A DNA stretch of 64,000 nt from the NCBI GenBank assembly GCA_023435895.1, contig JAEZLH010000028.1:186001-250000 (forward strand), read 5' to 3'. Of the stretch, positions 7,908-14,982 are shown piece after piece. The DNA comes from Bacillota bacterium (GTDB lineage Bacteria; Bacillota; Clostridia; Lachnospirales; Lachnospiraceae). Positions within the stretch are counted from its first letter, which is position 1, and each line of letters begins with the position of its first letter. The translations under genes and the position numbers were made by a program. Below the pieces are notes generated by a model. The model had not been told where the DNA came from and ran no database searches. It saw nothing but the letters and a program-made list of their open reading frames with translations.

Positions 7908-8726
7908 CTATATTGCATCAAGAGCCTTTAATAACTGACCTACCCTCTGGTTCAATACAGGATGCATCTTATAAGGGGCGATATCATTCAAAGGCATTAA
8001 TACAAAAGCTCTTTCCTGCATTCTTGGATGGGGTACAATAATTTCTTCATCAGAAGTGATTAAATCATCATAAAGGAGTACATCTAAATCAATGGTTCTA
8101 GGTCCCCAGTGAATTGTTCGTTCTCTTTTTAGTTGCTTTTCGATACCTAATAAAAATTGGATGAGCTCCTTAGGTGTTAATAATGTATTAATTTCAATTG
8201 CGCCATTCACAAAAATATCTTGGTCAAGATAGCCTACAGGCTCTGTTTCATACCATTTTGACTTTTGAACGAGTTGGCAGTAAGGGGATTCTTGAATCTT
8301 TTCTATCGCTTTATTGATGTTTAAATACTTATCCCCTAGATTGGAACCTAATGCAATGTAAGCGGTATGCCATCCTCTTTCTAGTTCTACTGCTGCATAA
8401 TCTACCATTCTGCCAATAGGTGCCCATGGTTTTTTTAGGGTCAGCTTAACACCCTGAACTTTTTCATAGTTTATTAATATATACTCGCAAAGCTTTTCAG
8501 CGGCACGTTCAATTAAGTCATACTTTTCTTTTAAAAATTCTTTTTCAAGATTGACACAAAGCTGCGCATAATTAACTGTAGCCATTAAGTCATCATTTTT
8601 ACCCGCATCTTTTAGGTCTAGTTGTAGCTCCACAGATATCAGAAACTTTTGCCCCAGTTTTTTTTCCTCTGCATTAACACCATGATAGGCGTAAACTTCT
8701 AAGTCTTTCACAATTATTTTATCCAA
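7908..8726 (-). CDS. folBK: Fused dihydroneopterin aldolase / HPPK (FolB-FolK)
   Basis: 272 aa bifunctional folate enzyme. Residues 1 to about 117 are FolB (KDLEVYAYHGVNAEEKKLGQKF; ERAAEKLCEYI; LKKPWAPI), cleaving dihydroneopterin to 6-hydroxymethyl-dihydropterin. Residues about 120-272 are FolK (AYIALGSNLGDK; GPRTIDLDVLLYDD; PHPRMQERAFVLMPL), which pyrophosphorylates that product for FolP. The ATG overlaps the end of folP by 8 bases, so the two are translationally coupled. It is the last gene of the que/fol operon; no strong terminator follows. Confidence 0.95.
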   Translation of the reverse strand: MDKIIVKDLEVYAYHGVNAEEKKLGQKFLISVELQLDLKDAGKNDDLMATVNYAQLCVNLEKEFLKEKYDLIERAAEKLCEYILINYEKVQGVKLTLKKPWAPIGRMVDYAAVELERGWHTAYIALGSNLGDKYLNINKAIEKIQESPYCQLVQKSKWYETEPVGYLDQDIFVNGAIEINTLLTPKELIQFLLGIEKQLKRERTIHWGPRTIDLDVLLYDDLITSDEEIIVPHPRMQERAFVLMPLNDIAPYKMHPVLNQRVGQLLKALDAI

Positions 8727-9543
8727 TTTTAGTCACTCCTCTTCTAACGATTGCATCTGTCATCATAGCTACACGCTTGTTTTCTTTAATATCATGTACT
8801 CGAATAAAATCATAGCCCTTCATGATACCTATGACAGTTGTTGCTAAAGTTCCTTCCACTCTTTCTGTTACGGGTAAGTTAAGTGTTAGGCCAATCATAG
8901 ATTTTCTAGAAGTTCCAAGTAAAAGAGGATAACCTAGTACTTTTAGTGCTTCTAATCGATTCATTGCTTCCAAGTTTTGATCTACTGTCTTTGCAAAGCC
9001 AATGCCTGGATCTAAAATGATGTTTTCCTCTTTGATTCCAGCAGACTTTGCAATGAATAGGCTTTCCTTCAAATCTGATATCATATCTTCAAGAAAATTA
9101 ACATAATCTCTATTTTCTCTATTATGCATAATGCAACAGGGCACTTCATATTTAGCGATTACTTTTGCGATGTAAGGATCTTTTTTTAATCCCCAAACAT
9201 CATTAACGAGGCTTGCACCGGCTTTTACTGCGGCTTCTGCTACGGAAGCTTTTGAAGTATCAATGGAGATCGGAATATTTGTAGCTTTTACAAGTGCTTC
9301 AATGACTGGAACTGTTCGTCTTATCTCTTCCTCTTCCGATATAATCTCATGTCCAGGTCTAGTTGATTCCCCACCAATGTCTATGATATCCGCCCCATCC
9401 TCTATCATACGCATTGCCTGCTTTATTGCGGATTCTATATTATTAAACATTCCACCGTCTGAAAAAGAATCAGGCGTCACATTTAATATGCCCATGATAT
9501 ATGTTCTTTCGCCTAGTACAAATTCTTGATGACCAATTTTCAT
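8719..9543 (-). CDS. folP: Dihydropteroate synthase
   Basis: 274 aa, normal length for DHPS. Signatures: IMGILNVTPDSFSDGG (about residues 16-31), DIGGESTRPGHE (pterin/pyrophosphate loops), SIDTSKASVAEAA, NDVWG, DPGIGFAKT and a C-terminal RVHDI. It condenses 6-hydroxymethyl-dihydropterin pyrophosphate with p-aminobenzoate and is the sulfonamide target. It lies between the HD-domain gene and folBK in one transcript. Confidence 0.96.
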   Translation of the reverse strand: MKIGHQEFVLGERTYIMGILNVTPDSFSDGGMFNNIESAIKQAMRMIEDGADIIDIGGESTRPGHEIISEEEEIRRTVPVIEALVKATNIPISIDTSKASVAEAAVKAGASLVNDVWGLKKDPYIAKVIAKYEVPCCIMHNRENRDYVNFLEDMISDLKESLFIAKSAGIKEENIILDPGIGFAKTVDQNLEAMNRLEALKVLGYPLLLGTSRKSMIGLTLNLPVTERVEGTLATTVIGIMKGYDFIRVHDIKENKRVAMMTDAIVRRGVTKIG

Positions 9544-9627
9544 ATTTCATAATCCTCTCTATCGCGATGATAAGTCTTGAAACAAAAAGCACAACGAATA
9601 GCTACCTAATTGTCCTCATTCCCAATG

Positions 9628-10116
9628 CTAATAGGTTATAACAAGGTTCTTTTTCCTATTGGGCCAATCACATTCTATTTCCTTCTGACATTCGAAGCAA
9701 CTCCTAGATTTCTTGTCAGCTTCATATAGTAATTTTGAAAGACAATCATCCTCTTCTTTTGGTACTGTGCTATGATTAGAAATCGCTGTCTTAATCTTCG
9801 TAATTTCATCTTCATAATATTCACAATCACGAAGAATTTCCTCACATAATTCAGCACTGGCTATATCATGTTTTCTAATACCTTGGTACTGTTGCCACCT
9901 ACCGATATCATGAAGTAAAGCCGCACCATAAATGACGTCTTTTTTCAAGTTCAGATGACGTTCTAGATTCATAATATACCCAATTCTAGCTGTATCCAGA
10001 AGATGACTCAGATCATGACCACAAAAAGGGCGATCTATTTCATAATGCTTTATTTTTTCTATATGCTTGTTATAGCTTGGATGCATCAAAATCTTATTAA
10101 TTCTCTCGTTCTCCAT
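9628..10116 (-). CDS. HD-domain phosphohydrolase in the que/fol operon
   Basis: 162 aa from ATG 10116 (MENERINKIL), chosen because GGAGG lies 6 bases before it. The HD signature is complete: H in FCGHDLSHLLDTARIGY, HD in AALLHDIGRWQQY and a later NHST. The C-terminus has CFECQKEIECDWP, a cysteine cluster I associate with COG1418-type HD proteins in clostridial folate operons. HD proteins are metal-dependent phosphatases or phosphodiesterases. Its place between queC and folP, in a pathway that needs removal of phosphates from dihydroneopterin triphosphate, makes pterin dephosphorylation an attractive but unproven role. Confidence 0.8.
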   Translation of the reverse strand: MENERINKILMHPSYNKHIEKIKHYEIDRPFCGHDLSHLLDTARIGYIMNLERHLNLKKDVIYGAALLHDIGRWQQYQGIRKHDIASAELCEEILRDCEYYEDEITKIKTAISNHSTVPKEEDDCLSKLLYEADKKSRSCFECQKEIECDWPNRKKNLVITY

Positions 10117-10255
10117 AATGAACCTCCAAAAACCAGACATACTTTTTTGTAAAATTCTATCACATAAAGATTCTTTTACTTTTTATCATTATCAAAAACA
10201 AGGGCAATTGCTTGTGTTTCAAACAAATGCCCACTATGAGTTTTTTGTAAATTTA

Positions 10256-10915
10256 TTAAGCCTTAAGTTTTTCTTCAAATGCGGCAAGGCCTTTATTTCT
10301 TAGCTTGCAAGCAGGACAATCCCCACAACCTCGTCCAATGACACCATTGTAACAGGTTAAAGTTTCTTCTTTTATAATATCTAAAACACCTAAATCATTG
10401 GCAAGTTCCCATGTCTCCGCTTTGTCGATCCACATAAGTGGCGTATGAATAACGAAGGGATATTCCATTGATAATTCTAATGTAACATTCAGAGATTTTA
10501 TAAAGACATCTCTACAATCCGGGTACCCACTAAAATCACTCTGTGAAACACCAGTAACAATGTGATTGATATTTCTTTGTTTTGCAAAAATTGCACCGAA
10601 GGTTAGGAATAAAAGATTTCTACCGTCTACAAATGTATTCGGTGTACCAACTACTGGCGCATCTTTATCTACAGCAATATCTGCTCTGGTTAAAGAATTA
10701 GGTGCTAATTGATTCAATAAACTCATATCCAATATATGGTGTTCTACACCATGTTTTTTACATATATTTTTTGCACATTCTAACTCAAGCTTATGTTTTT
10801 GCCCATAATCAAAAGAAACGGCGATTACCTCTTTATATCTTTTCATTGCCCAAAATAGGCAAGTTGTACTGTCTTGTCCACCACTAAAAATAATTACTGC
10901 ACTCTCTTTATTCAT
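10256..10915 (-). CDS. queC: 7-cyano-7-deazaguanine (preQ0) synthase
   Basis: 219 aa. It has the N-terminal PP-loop ATPase motif SGGQDSTTC (about residues 11-19) and the C-terminal zinc site CYNGVIGRGCGDCPACKLRNKG with four cysteines, both diagnostic of QueC. It converts 7-carboxy-7-deazaguanine to preQ0 using ATP and ammonia. GDCPACKLR and the ADIAVDKDAPVVGTPNTFVDGRN segment match the family. It follows folE by 30 bases. Confidence 0.97.
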   Translation of the reverse strand: MNKESAVIIFSGGQDSTTCLFWAMKRYKEVIAVSFDYGQKHKLELECAKNICKKHGVEHHILDMSLLNQLAPNSLTRADIAVDKDAPVVGTPNTFVDGRNLLFLTFGAIFAKQRNINHIVTGVSQSDFSGYPDCRDVFIKSLNVTLELSMEYPFVIHTPLMWIDKAETWELANDLGVLDIIKEETLTCYNGVIGRGCGDCPACKLRNKGLAAFEEKLKA

Positions 10916-10945
10916 TATGTTAGTCTCCTTAATATTTTAGTTTTT

Positions 10946-11533
10946 CTATCTGTATAAGTTAAATAATTTGTTATATAAATCTATATCCGTTTGAAACTTA
11001 CCTCTTAATGTTGTGGTAACCGTCTTAGCATTTACTTTCTTTATACCCCTTACGGTCATACAGCCATGCTCGCCTTCAATGATTACAGCTACATCCGTAG
11101 ACTGTGTGATTTTTTGAATGATCTCAGCAATATCAGTACCAATACGCTCTTGCAATTGTAGTCTTCGACCGACCATATCAACAATTCTTGCAATTTTACT
11201 AAGACCAATAATCTTCTTATTCGGAAGATAGGCGACTGCTACTTTCATGTTATACATTAGGGCAATATGATGTTCGCAATGACTGAAAATATCAATATCC
11301 TTCATCATAACCATATCTTTTGATTCTTCTTGTAAAACCAAATCTTCTTCAAAGGTTTTGTTGAACATCTCAGCAATTTCATCATTTGTATAATTCATAC
11401 CTTCAAAAACTTCTGCATACATATTGGCAACACGTTTTGGCGTTTCTTTTAACCCTTCACGATCAGGATTTTCACCTAATGCAATTAAAATACCTCGGAT
11501 ATGTTCTTCTATTTTAATTAAATCAATTGCCAT
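10946..11533 (-). CDS. folE: GTP cyclohydrolase I
   Basis: 195 aa from ATG 11533, with AAAGGGGG 8 bases before; the longer frame to 11563 overlaps queE and lacks a site. Signatures: GLKETPKRVANMYAEVFEGM, the zinc ligands in HCEHHIALMY and GCMTVRGIKK, and GLSKIARIVDMVGRRLQLQERI. It makes dihydroneopterin triphosphate, the shared precursor of queuosine and folate, and is placed between the que and fol genes. Confidence 0.97.
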   Translation of the reverse strand: MAIDLIKIEEHIRGILIALGENPDREGLKETPKRVANMYAEVFEGMNYTNDEIAEMFNKTFEEDLVLQEESKDMVMMKDIDIFSHCEHHIALMYNMKVAVAYLPNKKIIGLSKIARIVDMVGRRLQLQERIGTDIAEIIQKITQSTDVAVIIEGEHGCMTVRGIKKVNAKTVTTTLRGKFQTDIDLYNKLFNLYR

Positions 11534-11535
11534 GT

Positions 11536-12207
11536 TTATACCCCCTTTGTATCCATACCCCAAATGACCTTATGTAATTGGAGTTGTAATGTGACGCGGT
11601 TCATACTATTGTCTTTCATCCACTCTACTATTGTATCTGGGTTTATTTTTCCAAAAACAGGACTTATATGAACGTTGGTACGTTGTATAAGATTATACTG
11701 ATTAATTAAAGATTTTGCCAACTCTAAATCTTCTAAACTTCCAGCTACAAACTTAATGGTATCTTTTTTGCCTAATAATATTAGGTTATTGATACACATA
11801 TGTCTTTCCATATCACTCGATAACAACTTATAATCCATCGTTAACTTCAGATTTTCACTTGTTATCAGCTTAATAGTTGCAAGATCTACACTTCCATTGG
11901 TTTCAATTTCAATTGTAAGTGCATCGTTTTCTAGTAAATATTCAATGAGATCCTTGATGTACTCCTGAAGTAAGGGTTCCCCACCGGTCAAGGTTACATT
12001 ATATATGCCGGTACTTTTGATATATTCGGCTATTTCTTCCTTAGTCATTTCTATAAAATCACAATTTGTTTCATTTGCCCAAGCTGTATCACAATAGGAA
12101 CAGTTTAAATTACATCCTTGAAAACGAATAAAGACAGCTAATTGGCCAGCTAAAGTACCTTCACCATTAATACTTACGAAATTTTCAACAACTTTGTATT
12201 TTTTCAC
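11536..12207 (-). CDS. queE: 7-carboxy-7-deazaguanine synthase (radical SAM)
   Basis: 223 aa, GTG start with TGAGG upstream. The radical-SAM cysteines are in CNLNCSYCD (about residues 32-40; CX3CX2C), preceded by FVSINGEG and RFQGC as in QueE, and followed by TLTGGEPLLQ. It uses SAM and a 4Fe-4S cluster to ring-contract the QueD product to 7-carboxy-7-deazaguanine. It is 8 bases after queD and 2 bases before folE. Confidence 0.95.
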   Translation of the reverse strand: MKKYKVVENFVSINGEGTLAGQLAVFIRFQGCNLNCSYCDTAWANETNCDFIEMTKEEIAEYIKSTGIYNVTLTGGEPLLQEYIKDLIEYLLENDALTIEIETNGSVDLATIKLITSENLKLTMDYKLLSSDMERHMCINNLILLGKKDTIKFVAGSLEDLELAKSLINQYNLIQRTNVHISPVFGKINPDTIVEWMKDNSMNRVTLQLQLHKVIWGMDTKGV

Positions 12208-12215
12208 TTTGTACC

Positions 12216-12638
12216 TCAGTTCTTCTCATATATAGCACAATTATTTGGTGTTTCATGTACAGAAACTCTTTTAACATGATAGCCTTTTTCTTCAATACAA
12301 CCATAAAAATATTCAGAAAAGTTTTCGGCAGTCGGTCTAAAGTTAACCGCCTTAATATCAAATCCATCTTCAAGTAGGCAGTTGAGGGTTTTTTCTCTCA
12401 TGGTTCCTTCTTGGAGGATTAAGCAATGGTCAAATCGATCGACTAATTCTTTTACATCCTCTTTGAGGTTTGAAAAATCATCAACCATGCCTTCCAATTG
12501 ACCAGCAGCCTTTAGCTTCTCAGCTTGTACTTCTATTATAACACGCCATCTGTGCCCATGAATATTACTACATTTTCCCTCATAACCTGCTAGAAAATGA
12601 GCACTGTCAAAACTATGCTCTGTGCTTATGATAAACAT
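12216..12638 (-). CDS. queD: 6-carboxy-5,6,7,8-tetrahydropterin synthase
   Basis: 140 aa, AGGAG before the ATG. It has the zinc histidines in SFDSAHFL and NIHGHRW, the catalytic cysteine in KCSNIHGH, DFSNLK, FDHCLIL, PTAENFSEYF and VSVHETPNNCAIY. The enzyme converts dihydroneopterin triphosphate to 6-carboxytetrahydropterin, the QueE substrate. It lies between the ASKHA activator (2 bases) and queE. Confidence 0.95.
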   Translation of the reverse strand: MFIISTEHSFDSAHFLAGYEGKCSNIHGHRWRVIIEVQAEKLKAAGQLEGMVDDFSNLKEDVKELVDRFDHCLILQEGTMREKTLNCLLEDGFDIKAVNFRPTAENFSEYFYGCIEEKGYHVKRVSVHETPNNCAIYEKN

Positions 12639-12640
12639 AT

Positions 12641-13411
12641 TTATTTCTCCTCTTTATAATAATTTAATCCGTAGTAGCAGCAACCTATTGCGCCATTATA
12701 CTCAGGTTGATTTACGGTTCGTACTTCATCATAATGTGCTTTCAAATAGTAGCGAAGCCCTGCATTATTCGCTACACCTCCTGAAAGAATGAGACAGTTC
12801 CCTTTAAACTTAGCCAGCATTGGCATAAGTCTTTTATATAAGGAATAATTAACACTGGCGCATAATTGTTCGAGTGAAAAACCTTCTGCTATCTTTCCAA
12901 TCAACTCGGACTCAGAAAATACTGCGCAAGTAGCGTTCAGTTCCACTTGGTTTTCGTAATACCCACTCATTTTTTCAAGTGGAATTTCTAAGACCTGAGC
13001 CATGTTTTCTAAATATCTGCCACAGGATGAGGCACACTTTTCATTTAGTTCTAAATCCGTGAGAATACCTTTTTCAACTTTCGTGACCTTCACATCCTGA
13101 CCACCAACATCTAATAATATAAAATCCGTGAGACCAGTTTGATACAAGCCACCATAAACATGAGCTTTGATTTCATTGATCGCTTTAAATTTGCTTAAGT
13201 CAGTATTATTTCGACCATAACCCGTTGATATTGCTAAATCTATGTCCGTAATATTTAACTTGGCCAAATTGACTACCAGCTTATCCTCATAATTACAATA
13301 GTCCCTATAAAAAGACATGGTACTGATGGCTTGCCGCTTAATGACTATTCCATCTTCCATGATCACTATTTTTACTGCCCTACTCCCAAGATCAATTCCT
13401 AATACCCTCAT
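12641..13411 (-). CDS. 2-hydroxyacyl-CoA dehydratase activator-like ASKHA ATPase
   Basis: 256 aa member of the BadF/BadG/HgdC family. ASKHA phosphate motifs: GIDLGSRAVKIVIMEDG (residues 5-21), LLDVGGQDVKV and LSGGVANN. The bridging 4Fe-4S cluster cysteines are present in NEKCASSCGRYLENMA and NATCAVFSESE. These homodimers use ATP hydrolysis to drive single low-potential electrons into a partner Fe-S protein. The partner gene (13412-14410) is directly upstream with no gap. Finding this pair at the head of a queuosine operon is unusual. Confidence 0.88.
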   Translation of the reverse strand: MRVLGIDLGSRAVKIVIMEDGIVIKRQAISTMSFYRDYCNYEDKLVVNLAKLNITDIDLAISTGYGRNNTDLSKFKAINEIKAHVYGGLYQTGLTDFILLDVGGQDVKVTKVEKGILTDLELNEKCASSCGRYLENMAQVLEIPLEKMSGYYENQVELNATCAVFSESELIGKIAEGFSLEQLCASVNYSLYKRLMPMLAKFKGNCLILSGGVANNAGLRYYLKAHYDEVRTVNQPEYNGAIGCCYYGLNYYKEEK

Positions 13412-14410
13412 TTACTTGTTCCCCTTTCTATCAGACAGCATATCTAAAAAGGCTTCCAGTCTAAGCTTGGTTCGAGCATCAAGGACATTCGCTTGATCAC
13501 CTTCTATATTAAGAATTGGGATGTGAAGCGCTTCTTTTATAATAATATCATCAATAGCTCTATGGCAGAAAGCTTGGGTATAATGGATTAGTCCATCCAG
13601 GCTACGTTCTTTCATTTGTTTCTTAATTTCTTCAATTCTAAAAGTGCTATCATAAGGATACGTATAATCTGCGTATTGTTCGTAGATATCATGAGCCTCC
13701 TTGGCTCTTGGAAACGTAAACTCTCTCTGCACTTCATTATAAATAATGCTTGCATCAAATTCCTCTACAAATGCGTATAAATCGGCTGTCATAGGCGGAA
13801 CCCCTATATAACCCAATCTTAAGTTTTTCTTTTGTGGCTTTCTAATCTTCATCTCTTCAATTGTAGATTTTAGCTGTTCCCGAAACTGACTGACATCTCC
13901 ATTAAAATCACTGCAGCTTACTTGATATAAATGATTTTCAAACCCGGTAGCTCTTGATTCTTGATAGGTCAACCGATCAATTTCGTGTGCTAATTCTCTG
14001 ATTTGATTTAATTCTTGTCTTACCTTTTCTACCTGATGGATATCAACATTCATCAGATCCATAAGTTGATTAATTTCTAATTCAATCTCTTCCTTTTTAC
14101 GAGATTGAGGAAAGGAGAAGGGATAAATTGTTGCCCCCTTACTAGCCCATAAGTCAACTAGAGCCTTAGAATTCGAACAATCCCCTTCTATTACGCCTAG
14201 GATTTCACTGATCTGATGCTGCATGCAGACGCCATACAAACCTTTTATCCACGCACACATACTTTTAGGAAACCCATCTCTTTCAGCAAGCTCTATATAT
14301 TTTAAATGATTGTCGGATGTGACAAAAACATTATTTAAATCCATGGGGCTATAGCCTGCGCTAATCAGAACTTCGATTGGTACAGTTGTTGTTAAACCTA
14401 TATTTTTCAT
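13412..14410 (-). CDS. 2-hydroxyacyl-CoA dehydratase (HgdB/BcrC)-like Fe-S protein
   Basis: 332 aa from ATG 14410 (MKNIGLTTTVPIEVLISAGY), with AAAGGTGAAG before it. The opening VPIEVLISAGYSP, the cysteines in SMCAWIKGLYG, GDCSNSKALVDLW and QAFCHRAIDD, and the final ILNIEGD match the fold of HgdB/HgdC-system catalytic subunits and double-cubane reductases, where three cysteines per subunit hold a 4Fe-4S cluster. It is a single subunit rather than the alpha/beta pair of true dehydratases. It is the first gene after the riboswitch, co-transcribed with its activator and queDE-folE-queC. A reductase acting on a deazapurine or pterin is an inference from context only. Confidence 0.75.
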   Translation of the reverse strand: MKNIGLTTTVPIEVLISAGYSPMDLNNVFVTSDNHLKYIELAERDGFPKSMCAWIKGLYGVCMQHQISEILGVIEGDCSNSKALVDLWASKGATIYPFSFPQSRKKEEIELEINQLMDLMNVDIHQVEKVRQELNQIRELAHEIDRLTYQESRATGFENHLYQVSCSDFNGDVSQFREQLKSTIEEMKIRKPQKKNLRLGYIGVPPMTADLYAFVEEFDASIIYNEVQREFTFPRAKEAHDIYEQYADYTYPYDSTFRIEEIKKQMKERSLDGLIHYTQAFCHRAIDDIIIKEALHIPILNIEGDQANVLDARTKLRLEAFLDMLSDRKGNK

Positions 14411-14649
14411 TTCTTCACCTTTATAATTTTGATTTGATGAATAAGTCTTAATCACCATATAAATTTTGTATAAAAGCTTCTAAAGTAAAAGGAAGTAAAA
14501 GAATCATGCTTCAAGCACGTGTTTGGAATCAGACACCTAAAGATAAATATAGAACATAACAAGAACAAAACGCCGTTAAGCTTTAACAGACTTATATTAA
14601 TTGACGCTTTGTTCTTTCGACATAGAAAAGTAATGCTTTTCTACCAAAC

Positions 14650-14675
14650 AAAAAAAAGGACTTAAAAAGTCCTTT
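14650..14675 (-). terminator. Attenuator hairpin of the que/fol operon
   Basis: Minus strand: 9-bp stem AAAGGACTT (14667-14675) with AAGTCCTTT (14655-14663), TTT loop and a run of eight T (14650-14657). The sequence AGGACTT also occurs at the 3' end of the upstream aptamer, so the two copies compete for AAGTCCT, giving a terminator/antiterminator switch. Confidence 0.85.
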
Positions 14676-14710
14676 CATAAAAGCCTCAAATAATTATATA
14701 ATTTGTGGTT

Positions 14711-14757
14711 GAAGTCCTAGTTTTATTTTACGACAGGATGGATTACGAACTGTCCTA
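14711..14757 (-). promoter_or_regulatory. preQ1 riboswitch-like aptamer (class I like)
   Basis: Minus strand: 5-bp P1 stem GACAG (14750-14754) with CTGTC (14732-14736), a loop beginning TTCGTAATCC, then an A-rich tail ending AAAACTAGG. Short P1, a loop containing GTAA-CC and an A-rich tail folding back as a pseudoknot are the plan of preQ1-I aptamers. It lies between a strong promoter and an attenuator, directly upstream of queuosine genes. The exact class is uncertain because the loop is slightly longer than in well-known examples. Confidence 0.65.
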
Positions 14758-14777
14758 TTTAATTTTAAAGCAGTGTC

Positions 14778-14806
14778 AGTATATCATACCCTGTCTGTAT
14801 CGTCAA
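14778..14806 (-). promoter_or_regulatory. que/fol operon promoter
   Basis: Minus strand: TTGACG (14801-14806), 17-bp spacer, TATACT (14778-14783). Transcription would start near 14771, about 15 bases before the aptamer. About 240 bases of non-coding leader separate the attenuator from the first start codon at 14410; I see no gene there. Confidence 0.85.
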
Positions 14807-14982
14807 CAGTTTGATGTACTTACTCCATTTCTTTATAATCACCAAATATTTTATTTATATAATACATCGAAAAACAAATTGCTATGAAATCTCACAGAAC
14901 TATAGCAGAACTGTGGGCTTTTTCAAGTTAATTTACCCCTTGAGATTAGATACTTGTAAATAAAGATGGTTGTCAATCTAAA

